A stretch of DNA of 64,000 nt from Takakia lepidozioides. Taxonomy: Eukaryota > Streptophyta > Takakiopsida > Takakiales > Takakiaceae. The translations under genes and the position numbers were made by a program. Of this stretch, positions 11,209 through 23,613 are shown one piece after another (the first letter of the stretch is position 1; every line of letters starts with the position of its first letter). The notes below the pieces were generated by a model. The model made no database searches, was not told the DNA's origin, and was given only the letters and a program-made list of their open reading frames with translations. The stretch spans positions 50,360,042 to 50,424,041 of the forward strand of contig CM060734.1 in NCBI GenBank assembly GCA_030704615.1, read 5' to 3'.

Positions 11209-11736
11209 TCAGGAAAGTTGGCCACAGTCAGCAATGACTACTGACTTCTTTGTCTTGCCACTGCTGGAGCCGACTGCCTCGATGGCCTTCACCACATTGA
11301 ACCCCTCAACTACCTGTCCGAACACTACATGCTTGCCATCCAGCCATGGGGTGGGAACAGTGCACAAGAAAAATTGTGACCCATTGGTGTTAGGGCCTGC
11401 ATTGGCCATGGACAAAACTCCAGGGCCTGAATGCTTCCTCACAAAGTTTTCATCGGCAAACTTTTCCCCATAAATCGACTCTCCTCCAGTGCCATTGCCC
11501 TTGGTGAAGTCACCTCCCTGACACATGAACTCTGGGATGACACGGTGGAATGCTGAACCCTTGAAGTGGAGAGGTTTCCCTGATTTTCCATTTCCTTTCT
11601 CTCCAGTGCAAAGAGACCGGAAATTCTCTGCAGTCCTGGGGGTTGTATCAGAGTAAAGTTCCATCGCAATTCTGCCAGCTGGATGGCCCCCAATGCCTAT
11701 GTCAAAAAAGACCTTGGGGTTCAATGGGTTCGGCAT
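11209..11736 (-). CDS. Cyclophilin-type peptidyl-prolyl cis-trans isomerase
   Basis: An intact, intronless 175-residue single-domain cyclophilin, the usual size for the cytosolic plant form. It catalyses cis-trans isomerisation of peptidyl-prolyl bonds in protein folding and is the cyclosporin A target. The core is complete: [15 protein letters not shown] carries the catalytic Arg and Phe, GSQFF the substrate-site residues, and [10 protein letters not shown] the tryptophan needed for cyclosporin binding. The insertion KSGKPLH typical of plant cytosolic cyclophilins is present. No signal or transit peptide is seen. The start is the first Met of [13 protein letters not shown], which aligns with the family N-terminus. 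Cytosolic plant cyclophilin genes are often intronless, so this need not be a retrocopy. Confidence 0.97.
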   Translation of the reverse strand: MPNPLNPKVFFDIGIGGHPAGRIAMELYSDTTPRTAENFRSLCTGEKGNGKSGKPLHFKGSAFHRVIPEFMCQGGDFTKGNGTGGESIYGEKFADENFVRKHSGPGVLSMANAGPNTNGSQFFLCTVPTPWLDGKHVVFGQVVEGFNVVKAIEAVGSSSGKTKKSVVIADCGQLS

Positions 11737-11759
11737 GTTGCTGCAACCACCACGGCTAT

Positions 11760-13530
11760 AGAGTCAACATGTGCTCAGGCTTATTCCACAACAGCATCCT
11801 CAAATGTCCATTCTTATACAAGGCAGAGGTAAGCAAAAGCATTGAGAAAAGAAGATCACTCATGCGAGATCAATGCAGAGAGAGAAGTTTGTCTTATTGA
11901 TCCTCAGATCAAAGCTCCAAGACATGGTTCCTTTGGCAAGAAATCTCTGAAGTCCAAGGCGATTGTTTTTTAAATGAGTTGCTAAAGTAACCTAGACTTC
12001 ATGGAGACAACTTCCAAGATTTCAAATCACTAGGGGCGTTACAGGACCATGGACAAGTGGTGCCTAAACGAGTAGAAGACACCAAGCTAACAGGGACACT
12101 GTTTCCAGACCAGACCGAGCTGAAGCATCCACTTCTCTATGTGGAGTTATCCGCCAATATCCAGGCCCATGAAGTACAAGCTTCACCTCTTGGCACACAG
12201 ACATCAAAATACCCTCAGCGTCCATAACCTCTACATTGCCAACATCTTGCAGGCAAGAACAAAAGATTTTAAAGAAAGAGGAGTATCACCGTGGTGCTGG
12301 TGTCTTTCTCAGACACGATGCCAATTGACCAATGTTTGTGATCAGGGGATAAACGTATAGGTTTGCAATGCTCTCTTTTCATCCGCAACCGTTGTAAAAC
12401 AATTTAACCCTCTGATCCTTCCAACCACTCACAACCCTCCCACTAAAAATCGCAATCCTGCCATCGCCGTCACCTCGCATTTGGTATCAATCTCCCTCAC
12501 ACTCGGCAAACAGCACAACTCTCCTCCCTCCGCACACAAGTAGTCAAGTCAACAACCGCCTCTTGCAGACATAAACCAAGAAATCCAACAACTGAATTGC
12601 ACCTGACGTGATTAAGAATGCGGCGTATCGGAAGCCAAGATGGGTCCTCCTTGCCGGTCGATGAAGTGCAAGAACGATAGCAGCAGCTTCTTTGCAGGTC
12701 GTTAGGATTGCAACAGGGGCCAAGCTGGCGTCACTGGTGCCCCAAAACACGCAAAACTGAGGTTCCAAAGCTCCTCGTTGGCTCCTCCTCGTTGGCTCTC
12801 ACACAGGGATAGTTTGTCCTTTTCATAATGTTTGTGTTTTGTACAAGGCGCTTAAACAGCGCCAAATACTGAATGTTCCCATCTGTCCCCCTTTGGATTA
12901 TTCTTCCCTTTACAAAGACACAGTGATGGCATCTGCTTGAAAGATGTAAGACTCGTATGGGTTATGAGAGTTTTCGTTCCTTGACATTAGCTCTGAAAAA
13001 CAACCACTTTTTTCTGTAGACACAGTGATGGATCTTTCCATCTTCAGGAATAACGTTGTTTGAAGCCAGTTCGGGCCATGTTGGGGACCGTTTTATATCA
13101 TTCATTCATTTGTCTCTGGAATTTGAAGCAAAGGCTGTCACATTTCTGTTGTCTTCAGCAGAATCTGTTTTCACCATCAACCTTTCTAGCGATGGAGGTT
13201 AGCAAACGCCAGCAACCATGACGTGAAAATTTCTCAGCTCGAACGTTGCAAAGGCTGGTTTTGGTCCCGTTTGGTGGGGATGAGCAGATGAGGAGCAGAT
13301 GATGGGAAGGAGGCTTGGAAGAAGTCCAGCACTGGCTGAAATGCATTGCTCTTGATCTATCATGCCCAAGTTACGTGAGGACGCTTGCAGACCATTGTAG
13401 AAGACCCCAGGGAAGGTATTGGGCCCCTGATTCCAGTTTATTGCTCGCGAACGTGGTCTGTGTGTGTAAGTACAGTATCCTCTTGTACACAGATCACATA
13501 TCTTCACTAAAAGAGTAGGAATTTGCAAGC
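11760..13530. other. Intergenic, no recognisable gene
   Basis: Between cyclophilin and the ATL gene only short unassigned frames occur. The 5' flank of cyclophilin would lie at 11740-12100, and no convincing TATA box was identified. Confidence 0.4.
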
Positions 13531-13536
13531 AACGGT

Positions 13537-15797
13537 CTAAGCAAAATCGAAAATTTCGAGCACAGGATCTGATGCATGGACCTTTCGGCCACCTCGAAGT
13601 GAATGATAGACCGGTCTTGAGCAACCGGATTCGGACCGCCTCGGTTTGAACATTGAGAGTTTCAATGATCGAGACTTTTGTGGCCAAGTTGACACAGAAC
13701 CCTCCCCTAAGCTGGCCTCCAATGTACATATAGTCAAGTCCAGTGCAACCAGGCTGCTTGAAGGTCTCTCAGGTTCATGCTTTTCCAACTCCGAGTGCCC
13801 TGCTTGTTCCCTTCCCTCCACCATATTATCCACGATATCATCAGGATGCACTGCATAAGTTTTTTTTCTTTCCATGGTGGCTGATGACTCGTCAACTACC
13901 ACATATAATCGGCGACCAGACGTTGATGAGCTTCTTCTGGCCGATCCGCTCGTTTGGGACCTTGACCGACCGAGTCTCTTACGAGATTCAACTGTTCGAC
14001 CCCTTTCAGAAATTAGAGGGTCGTGATCGGCTTTGCGCTTTTGAGGTCTGACCAAAATCTCTTTGTAGTAGCTCTCGAGCGTGAGAAGCAGCTCCACTTC
14101 GACATGGGGTGAGCTTGACGAGCTAATCGAGCCTGTTGAGTACGAACGCACCAAGCGAGCTAATCGCTTGGACCTTGTGGACTCATGCGCTGATGGCTCT
14201 CCAGTTTTCTCGCCCAGGTTCTCCATTCGATCCGATTCCTGGGTTGATGTTATTTCTGCATCCGTCTCACCAAATATTTTCAACTGGCTGCTTGCTGAGT
14301 TCCGTAGCCTCCACCTTGAAGAACTGCAGTACTCCTCGAACGGTGCGATGGAGGTGGGTTGGATTCTTTCAATGGAACAGCTCGACTTATTATCCCCCAG
14401 GGCAGTAGTTATGGCTAAATCGCTCTCTCCACGTGACTCCATCGTATCCTCACCCTTACCTTCATCTGTAGTATCCAATTTTGGGACTGCAAGGATGCAA
14501 TTGATCACAAAGATTCGACAATCAAAACCTCACAAGTTGAGCTTTCTGAATAACATGCACGAGCATATATGGAATTCATCGTTTTTCCAGATCAGTTGCC
14601 ATGGATTTTCCTTGAAAGGATTGTCTATATAGTAGGATGTCCAGATCATTGTCTACAGGCATGTAAATTACGCTTTCTCTTCCTCAAGCGAGAAAATCAG
14701 CTGGTGTTCCCACCGAAAGGATTTTAAGGTTAAGCATGCATATCAAGCAGTTACTTGGCTTGGTTTGCGACTCACCGGTGACAAAAGAACTACGACTTGA
14801 TGGGACCGTTGAGCCAGAATCGGTAGAATGGTCCTGGAAGAGCTCCTGCAACATGTGATTCTCTTCTATTAGAGCTATCATAGTGGTGCTCTCTGATTCT
14901 GTAGGTAAGGACCTTCGTTCTGAGCTGATTCTCTCGGGCATGGAGACCGGCATCAATGCGTAAGGAACCCCAGCAGCCAGACTAATGTTTACACGGCAAA
15001 GAGGACAAGTGGAATGCGAGCGCAACCACATGTCAATACAACTGATGTGAAAAGCGTGATTGCACTTGGGAAGTATGCGGAGGGTCTCGTGTTCTTCGAA
15101 CGCACTCAAACACACCGAGCACTCGGTGTCCTCTATCAGCCCCTCACCCTCTCTGTACTGAAAATTGGGTATACGCCTTATGAAGGCTTCGTCTAAACCC
15201 ACTGAAGCAGGCCATACTCGCTCTCCCATAACAACCTGTGGGTCACAGTACAAAGCAAAATTGATGAGAAGGAAAAACAATATACATGTTTAATTTGCTT
15301 ACGACTCATGCAGACTGTGAAGTTCTGTACTAACCGCCTCCAAAGATCAGAGTACAGATTCATGAATTGTTTGAACGCACTGTTAAATTGGCTGGACAAC
15401 AATTCGGAGCTGGCCAAGAGATTAGATCCAAGGGGTCTGATCATAGAGATTAGGTAATTGGAAGACATACCATGACGGAAGCACCGTCCCCAGCAGAAAA
15501 GTGAGAGCCCCATGACGAAAATAGCTGCCATCGCGTACAATACTTGGTTATAAGGCGGTAGTAGCTCACTACGAGAAAGGAGACTGCCAGCACGCCGATC
15601 ACTGAAACCACTGCCGGACTGAATGAAACGTTTGTTGAGCTGGTGGTAGCATGGATGTTGCCTTGGATACTACTTTGTGGTGGAATATGAATACCGGTAT
15701 ACAAAGGATTGATTGTAGTGTCATAATGAATCGTTGTCAAAGGCCTCATCACCTCCCAATCAACAGTTGCACCCGGCCAATAGAGAGCAGATATCAC
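13537..15797 (-). CDS. ATL-type RING-H2 E3 ubiquitin ligase
   Basis: Three exons, 15797-15471, 15235-14776 and 14486-13537, have GT-AG introns (235 and 289 bp) and consistent phases, giving about 578 residues. ATL proteins are membrane-anchored E3 ligases that pass ubiquitin from an E2 to substrates. Exon 1 holds one transmembrane segment (VVSVIGVLAVSFLVV) followed by SYYRLITKYC, characteristic of the ATL51/52/54 group. Exon 2 holds the GLD motif (VGLDEAFI) and a complete RING-H2 finger: CSVC, a middle cysteine and two histidines in PKCNHAFHISC, and CPLC. The hydrophobic patch (IDMWLRSHS) is intact. The long C-terminal tail is serine-, arginine- and glutamate-rich and unlike named domains; group members also have long divergent tails. 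The last-exon join is inferred from splice sites, so the C-terminus is slightly less certain. Confidence 0.9.
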
Positions 15798-15849
15798 TCG
15801 AGATCAGAGAGAGAGAGCGGACTGTGTACACCAACTTCTATCGTGGATT

Positions 15850-18800
15850 TCCCAAGGGAGAACATGTAGTGCTCAGATCCTGGTTTACTGCGAAACGGTA
15901 CTGATCAGACGGTACTCCAATCCAGAAGTTCGTCAAGTGCCAAGTTTCGCAATTGATTTCTGACGCCAGCTCCAAAACAAGAAACTGTACCTTCTGGACA
16001 AGGGTGCTGGGTCACCTAGCTGGAGTACACCAACTTACATGCCAATGGAAGTTTCTGCTAGGAGCACTCTGATGAGAGGGAGATCCGCATCATAACTCAC
16101 CCGAAAAACAACAAGTTTCGAATTGTTGTGTGCAGGGCGCGTTGAGCAAGTGCACCCACACCAGTGTTCACATCCGAAGGTTGATTTATCGCGTGATTTT
16201 CCTTCATACTCTCTTGACCAGTTCGTAACTCACTCCGATCCACATAACCATCATTGAAAGTACACACATGTATTACAAGGAGTATGTTAGACCTGAGGCT
16301 CCAGATCTTCCTCCATGATGCTCCCTGCATTGGTGTGTCTTGCAGAGACACCGTAATTCATGCCAGGCGGGCCAAGGCATAGCATCAAACAGGTCTGTTA
16401 TATGTATGTACCCACCCCCAAGCCTGAGAAAGACGTAAAGCTACTAGGAATGGGGAGAGACGGGGCGCTCGAGACCACCATGAAACTCGACTAAATTACA
16501 TAGTTAATGTTTGAATTGAGGTATCAAGACAATCCACATTTCATTGTGGGAATACTCTCGGGAGGACACACTGTCCAGAACCAGTTCTAGTAAGGTTCGA
16601 CACATCTCAAGAAAGACGGCGAGTCCAGCTAGATAGCTAGATTTGGATAGGAACAAAGAGGGCAGTGCCTGCAGCTAGATTCTCAAGGATGAGAAAGAGA
16701 GCTAGAGTCACGGCGCAGGAATAGAGGTCCAAAGGTAGACCTCTTCCTCCGGCTTTCACGTGAACAGCTGAAACTCGACTAAAGATAGTTCAACCAGGGG
16801 GTCCGAGAAGACCAGTTACCCACACCTGGAAATAGACCCGAGCTCTCTCATTTCCTTTTCAATTTTCAATGCTGGCCATAAAGTTAAGCTCTTCATACAC
16901 TTCACAATTACGACGTTAAGAAGAATGAAAGCTGCTCTTCGATCAATGTAAATCGTGCCGCCGACAGTTTACTCATAAGCCCCTCAGAAGACCATGCACT
17001 ATACGAAGTGAACACTTGCTAATAAATATTAACTCAGACCTTATCTTTCCTGACGTAATTACTCTCGAACATCTGTCATGCTCATGCTAAGTGTATATAA
17101 ATTGATACCCATTAGAGAGATTACTCTTAAAAGTTCGGCAGTCTAAAGCTGTGGGATGGCTGCTGATTAGTCACACAACAAACCTTCCAAAATAGCTGTG
17201 AGACCTGATCGACACCCCATTTGTTCCTCTAAACCACAAATATACAAGTGATTCTTCCAAGTCTTGGAATCTGACTGTGAGGGGGTAGTACAGATTGTGA
17301 AGGATGCAAGAGTGCGGGAAAGGGGGCCTGGAAGCTAATCAAGCACGATCGATGGGCGGATGCGCGAATCAGCGACACGTCGTAACGTGGGTGCATCGTT
17401 GCAGTCTTCTCCCACATCGGCGCGCCCTCTTCCTTCGCTACAAGTCCGCTCTTTGTCTGTCTTGCACGAAACAGCACCAAAGTTGGTTGAGCGAGCCAAC
17501 AACAACAGCAAGACGATGCTGCCGACTGATCTGCATTCTATCGATGCAGATCCGGGCAGAAAACAGTACATGAAGAGCTTTCTGTTTAGAGCTTTGTAAA
17601 TTCTCAAACAGTGACCGCACACCTAGCCAATTCCAATTCCAAGTAGATTCCAAGTAAGTAGGTAAGCATTTTATGGATGAGGATGTACCCAAGTGATCAT
17701 TATTCACTACTTGAAACCCTAACTGGCACTAATGTACATGTATACATTAGCAAACCACATTAAGCGGCCCTAGAAAACGGCCCTCAGCACATAACCCTGG
17801 GTTAACCAGGGTTGGGACTTTCTGGTAAGCTAATGTGCAGTGCGGCCGCTTGGAATCATGTTCTTTTCTGTTAGTTAATGTTCCCCCTTAATGGTCCGAC
17901 TTGAAGGTTCCATCCACATCCGTACTTTAATCCATTTATATCATCCATATTTGGCAAATTCAAATTATTTTTTATTTGGCGAAGTTTGGCGATTTCATCC
18001 ATGAAAAAACAGGGAATTTCCGATTCCTTCTCTTTTTTGGAGGTCGAAATCTGGCGAAAATTCGCCAATAAAGAAACGCTGATCATGCCTCAGTAAAAGG
18101 AATTTTTAAGATTTTATAAAGATCCTTTAAAGATGCTTGTGCTTAGACATGATTTAGTGAGGCATAAAGAGTCCCCGGGCAGGATTTCTTAGTTAGAGAG
18201 GATGGCACCTTAGGGGGGCGGGATTTCTCCAGGAGGTGAGGATGGTGGCACCTTTCGCCGCGTACCTCCTCTTGTGAGCTATACCCGATCGAGGAAATCC
18301 CCGCCATCAAAATCGGTAATCCTTGTTGTTTCTTTAGGCAGGATGAGGCCCCTGGGAGTGGGCCTTCCTGACAGGGGCCCCGGAAAGCAGTAGCCGAGTG
18401 CCTAGGCCGCAAGTTTCAGGCACACTCCGAGGGCCTCACCCTCTCACCCTACACATAATTGTTTGTCAAACGGCACACAGCTTGGAAACCCAACTTGAAG
18501 CCTAGCTTCCTTAAAAATGTTTTTGTTCCATGCAGTTCTAAGGCTCCATGTATCTTCACTAGAATCCTTGGGAATCTACAACAATATTATACATCCCTTA
18601 GTCTTTTCCTCTTCTCTAAAAAAGCTGGAATCTTGTGAGCCCGCATTTGTCAACATGTCCTCTTCCTTTGAGGGTGAAGCCTGCATTCTTGCAATTGGGT
18701 TGTCCATTTATAGTGCATATGTGACCAGGCAAGTCTGAGGACTAATTTTACTTTGAATGAGTCAATTTGTATATTACACTTACTAGTGTGGGCTGTCAGT

Positions 18801-19425
18801 ATGCTGTCGAGCACATCATAATATTGTACACTTGTTTTATGTTCCAGAAACACCCAATTTTCCATTTTTTATGAATTTCTAGTGACAAAAAATACTTGAA
18901 ATGTCTCCCACAGGGTAGGTCCAAAAATTATAAGATGCACCCTTCAGCGGTAAAAAAACCCGGGTGGGCGCCTTGCTGCTTAGGAGATCTCAACATGACA
19001 AACAAAACAAAACAAAACAAAACATTATGGAATACATGCAAGCTCTGCCAGATTGTAGTTACAAATTGGTTGTAAAAGGATTGACATAATCCGGAAGTTA
19101 GAATGTCAAGTAAATGGGGTTGTGGTGGGTCCAATATGCTTTTTTTGTTCCAAACAAACAATGTTGCGTAGGTAAATAAACCCATATATGATCTCTGTCG
19201 TAGGTTCATTGAATGTAAGATGAAAGTTGTAGTTTCTCATGAATGAGTGAAGTGAGTGGTTTTTGAAGATTGATATTAAAATCTCCGATAAAAATCGTTG
19301 GACAATTTTTCGGTGCTCAATCATATAAATTTTGTGAATTTTGCATAATGTTGTGAAGAGAAAGCAAATGAGGTTTATATATTGCAATGACATACATACT
19401 TGGAAAGGCATGTTAGGATATTGTT
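15850..19425. other. Long intergenic region, no recognisable gene
   Basis: Only short unassigned open frames are present on both strands. Minor features are a near-palindrome at 17793-17813 (AACCCTGG-GTTAAC-CAGGGTT) and a run of AAAAC units at 19000-19022. The 5' flank of the ATL gene lies at its left end. Confidence 0.5.
17793..17813. repeat. Near-perfect palindrome
   Basis: AACCCTGG, GTTAAC and CAGGGTT form a 21-base hairpin-capable sequence. Related GCGGCC-containing strings lie about 30-50 bp to each side (AAGCGGCC near 17762, GCGGCCGCTT near 17842), so it may be the core of a small foldback element. No target duplication was seen. Confidence 0.35.
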
Positions 19426-19429
19426 TTAA

Positions 19430-19895
19430 CCCCTAAACGCCCGCAGGCCTCCGTGGACTTTTTACCAAAAAGCGAGCCCGGCCAGAAAAATCAGCGTAAT
19501 TTTTGGAAAAAGAATGAATCTTGAAAAAGTGACCAGACAATATGAAGCCACCTACCCCTGGCAAGTCCTGCCCAATTTTGGAGCCAATCATACAACTAGT
19601 GCGAAAACCCCACCGTTGCGAGTGGCGTCCATTTTTGCAGATTTGTGCAAAAAAAAAGAGACCAAAATGAGATTTGTGGGATTTTGCATGTCGGGATGGA
19701 AAAAACTCGGCCTGCTGTACCCGAAAATGTGGTGGCCGTCCAACATGATTTAGGCAATCGGTCTCGCATGGACAATCCTGATGTAGACACACAATGCACC
19801 CACCCAAAAAAACAAAAACAGGCAAAAAATCTGCTCCTGGCAAAACTATTTGTGTATAAAAAAAGACCAATTTTGGGCCGGCGGGCGTTTAGGGG
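19430..19895. mobile_element. TTAA-flanked MITE (466 bp), piggyBac-like
   Basis: The ends are CCCCTAAACGCCCGC and its exact reverse complement (15 bp, extending to 19 of 20 matching). TTAA stands on both sides (19426-19429 and 19896-19899). The TTAA target and C-rich ends match the piggyBac superfamily. Terminal repeats differ from those of the element at 4362-4968, so it is a separate family. Two overlapping frames cover much of it (19433-19870 minus is 145 codons), but they show no transposase motif. Confidence 0.85.
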
Positions 19896-19899
19896 TTAA

Positions 19900-21560
19900 G
19901 GATTATAGACAACCCTCCACCGCAACACTGTTTTTAATGTCTCCATCACATCCTCCTACTTCTCCCCTCATCTTGTACTTATCGCTCACATCTGGTACCG
20001 CTCCCCTCTCGTACCTTACTGCACAATCCTCATGTATCAAGGACGCGACTATAAAAGTACTACATCCTTCCGCCACTCCCTCCATTCTAGATTTTTTCTC
20101 CCTCTATTCTAGAACCTTTGCCAAATTTGGGTGGCGCATGGAGTGTATGTGGGTTGCCGATGCATTAGCCATGCGGAGCCGCATGCAATTAGTCACCCTC
20201 ATTAAGACAAAATCCTAAGACGTTTTGGCACTTTTGGTGGATTTTATTTTTTCAACGATTGAGGTCTCGTCTGTTTTGTCGTACTTGTACTGAAGTTGTT
20301 TTTTGACATAATTTGGCTGGTACATCCTGGTTGTGGAGAGACATGTGAGAGGAAAGAGGGTTGAATGGACTAGAGTGGTTGAGAGGCCAAGAAATGGTGC
20401 AGCCATCCACAAAGTTGCGCTGCTTAATTGAGAGAGAAAGCCGCTCGATTAATGTGGGGGCAGACTTTGATATGACAATCACCACTCATGTCAATGTTCT
20501 CTGCACCACCATGGCATGTCACCATGCATATCTACCCAGACTCATTTCTCTAGGAGCCTTCAACTACATGAGTGTGCCCATTCAGGCTTCGAAATGCAAG
20601 GTTGGGACTCTTTACCATCAAGTTCTGCATGGAGAATAGCACTAACATTCGTGTGGAACTAGTTTGCACCCAATCCATCAGCCAAGGCATCACATCTAAG
20701 GTAATGAATGAGAAGGCGACCGTGGGGGAGATTCGCCTCATGGATTTGCTTTGAAAACATTCAGGTAACCTCCAGCACGACCATGGGGAATCCTAAGGAA
20801 GTCACTCGGCATGAATTTCAAACCATGTACAATAAAACATAGGGTCCAACAAATTCTTAAGAAATAAAAATTCTAAAATATTTAATTTTAACAAAGGGTG
20901 GTAATATTATGAAAATTATATTTATAAAAAACATATGGATACTTATTTGCCTTTGTGTTACAATTTAAAGAAAAACAATAGAAAAAAATGGGGGGTCAAG
21001 GCACCCCATTGACCTCATGAACAAGTCACCAGTAAGCAAGAAGAAGACTACTACTGCGGGGCCAACCACCATGGTCTAACTGAATTGGTTTACTAAGGCC
21101 CGGGGGAATCTTAAGCTCAAATATGATGGGTACTAATTCTAAATGGGTAGATGTAGATACCATTATTTCTACTGTCACTTTAACTTATCAGCCAGAGAAC
21201 AACTTGGATGAGTTAGATAGTTGTCGTGCAGCTAAGCATCGTGCCACAACATACATCGTTATCCACCATACATTCTAAGCACACAATCCTAGAAAGCTAT
21301 GCCACAATCGCCCCCCTAGCTGGTGATTAGGTCCCTCTAACACCGGATAGCTGACAAGTATCCATCTCAATAAGATCATCGTTTGGTCTTCAATTGCACA
21401 AGTCCCAACACCTGAAGTCGATAGATCAAGAGGTCGGGTGCAAACGTAGCCCCATCGTTAGTCGCCTTCATGCAATCCATGATCTTCAATTGAGTATCCA
21501 TGGCATTGAAGCCTCACTAGCTAGATCACTTGTCCGCCTCACCATTGTCATGCGCACTAC
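19900..21560. other. AT-rich flank of the gypsy element
   Basis: No gene was recognised. A 3' LTR of the neighbouring gypsy element would be expected here. I could not match any part to the sequence beyond 28837. A purine tract on the minus strand near 21305-21312 (AGGGGGGC) could be a polypurine tract. Confidence 0.4.
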
Positions 21561-21562
21561 CT

Positions 21563-21790
21563 CTATCCAAGGCATCGTGGACACAACCATTCTCCGATAG
21601 GAACCTCCTCAAGTAGCGGTGTCAAGCATCCCATGTGCCACCCCCTTGAGCATTTGTCACACACCAACATGGTGGCGGCACTACCAACATGCCCACATAG
21701 CATGCAACGCAATCGTGCAGGTACCACTGCAAGGTTGGGATCTATCCTCCCATCCACATGTGGAAGTGACATGGCGCACAATTGCGCACA
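21563..21790 (-). pseudogene. PHD finger at the integrase C-terminus
   Basis: The minus-strand frame contains a full C4HC3 zinc-binding set: CMLC, then CDKC, then WHMGC with the histidine, then CPRC, ending CPRCLG and a stop. This is the layout of a PHD finger, a reader of histone H3 tails. It follows the integrase tail, but a frameshift near 21775 separates the two. Many plant gypsy elements carry a chromodomain at this position. Here the PHD finger probably plays the same part, steering integration to particular chromatin; that role is inference. Confidence 0.85.
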
Positions 21791-22840
21791 TGGTCCTTCC
21801 ATACCATGCCATCTCGACCCTCTAGAATCAGCACTCCTGAAGATAACACCTCCCGGACCCTTAGAATCACACGTCCTGCTGTGACATCCAAAGTCGTAGG
21901 CGTTGTCTGCTGCAGATACACATAGTCCCCAGGGTGGAAACGCCGAACACATGGCCGATATCCCCCTCCACGTAAAGTGGCGTACCTCAATGTGTCTCGG
22001 TGTTGGGCAATAGCAAGGTTCTCAAAAGCCTTAGGCATGACTCTCTTGAACAACTCTGCCCGCTAGGCACATGCTTGTGTCCACACATCCGGATCATCAA
22101 GGTTGAGGACTACTGCAGTCTCCCTGCGAATAGATGCAGGCAAATCTGGCTCTCGGCCGAAGAGAAGAAAGTAAGGTGAGAAGGAGGCAAGTGAAGCTTA
22201 TTTGCTGAACCTATAGCCCATAGCTAGCCAAGGCAGTTGAAGGTCCCAATCTCCTAGGTGTCCCTTCTGCAAACCGTACTTGCGCAAACCTCTCTTGACT
22301 GTCTACACAACTCTCTCCGCCAAGCCATCAGCCTCGGGATGATCCCGAGAAGTAGTGCGGTGATCTATCAAGGCTTGCTCACACAAAGCCTGAAACTCCC
22401 CCAAGAATTCTCTCCCCTGGTCCGTGAGTACCTCGGCTGGAGCACCAAAATGACTAAGCACTCGATCTAAGAATGCATACGCAGCCCCCTCACTTGCCTT
22501 GTCAGGCAATGCCACCAGTTCAATCCATTTGGAGAAGTGTTCCACCATCACCAGCACATACTTATTATGGCGAATCGTCAGTGGCAATGGGTCTGCGAAG
22601 TCAAGACTCCAACGATAGCCCAAACCCATAATGGGTAAAGGATGCAATTGTGGAGTAGGGGCGTTGAATGAAGCCCGCACTCTATCACACACCATACACC
22701 TTGCCACTAACTGTTGCACATCCGTGTGCATGCCCCGCCACCAATACTGCCCTTGCAACAAATTATGAGTGCGCCGCACCCCAAAATGTCATAACTCCTC
22801 ATGGGCATGGCGTACCAAATGCGCTCGTTGTGTTGGATGA
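21742..22840 (-). pseudogene. Gypsy integrase
   Basis: Frames 22840-22303 and 22053-21742 hold the integrase. The zinc-binding HHCC region (RHAHEEL, then CMVC) is broken by an in-frame stop. The catalytic core has the first Asp in WSLDFADPLP, the second in LTDQGREF and the Glu in HPEADGLAE. Its glycine in the usual DFAGP motif reads Asp here. The C-terminal part (RRFHPGDYVYL, then GRVILRVREVL) is the DNA-binding tail. Frames are interrupted between 22303 and 22053. Confidence 0.9.
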
Positions 22841-23133
22841 GGCACAATCCTCACTTGTCCATCCTCCCATACTCGGAGTAGGTGAGTCCCCTCCCACTTG
22901 AACCTCTTGGCTCATTGTAGGATCCGATCACTTTCCTTAGCAGTCACATTGGCTGCTGTCTCTCTAGTACGAAGGTAGGCCAACACTGTTGCATCTTCAT
23001 GCACATCCTTAGTACCACCAAGCTCCTCATTGATCTCCGGATTGTCATGCACACCATCTACATGACCAATGCTATGGGATGGACCAGGTTGAGCTCCCAT
23101 TGTTAGGATGCACAAAAAGGCAGATGCATGCCA

Positions 23134-23613
23134 TCATGGCACCATCTCTTCATCCGTCTCACCATGCCACCGAGCTCCAGTATCATCATGCTCGCTCGTG
23201 CATGGATTACGACTCAATCCATCTACATCCCGATTGACAATACCGGCTTGATGCACCACCTGAAAGTCGTATTTTTGAAGCATAAGTGCCCACCGTGCAA
23301 GCTTCCATGTAAGCTTGTTTGACTCCATCAACCACTTCAATGGTTGGTGATTTGTGACAAAGGTGAAGAGATTGCCATAGAGGTAGCATATGAAATGTGT
23401 CACTGTCCATACCGCAGCTAGACACTCCCCTTCATATGAGCTATACTTCACCTCGGCATCATTGTTCGAGCGGCTGGCATATGTCACTACGAACTTTTTT
23501 CCCTCGTCATCCACATGTGTGAGCACTGCTCCAATTCCCAGCATACTCCAATCCGTATGTAGCTGGAAAGGCCGCCCCCGAATAGGCCGCCTCAGAATAG
23601 GTGCAGAAGTCAA
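23134..23613 (-). pseudogene. Gypsy RNase H with a replaced active-site Asp
   Basis: 160 residues: FQLHTDWSMLGIGAVL carries the first Asp, YSSYEGECLAAV the Glu, and YLYGNLFTFVTNHQPL normally reads VTDHQPL. The Asp to Asn change corresponds to G to A on the coding strand. The C-terminal VHQAGIVNRDVDGLSR is as in the family. This domain would remove the RNA strand during reverse transcription. Confidence 0.92.

Noticed and set aside
13199-13729. 176-codon minus-strand frame near the ATL 3' end
   Set aside because: It overlaps the ATL last exon in another frame and shows no domain; treated as chance.
20760-21560. 3' LTR of the gypsy element
   Set aside because: No string shared with the 28837-29440 region could be found by eye; left undetermined rather than claimed.
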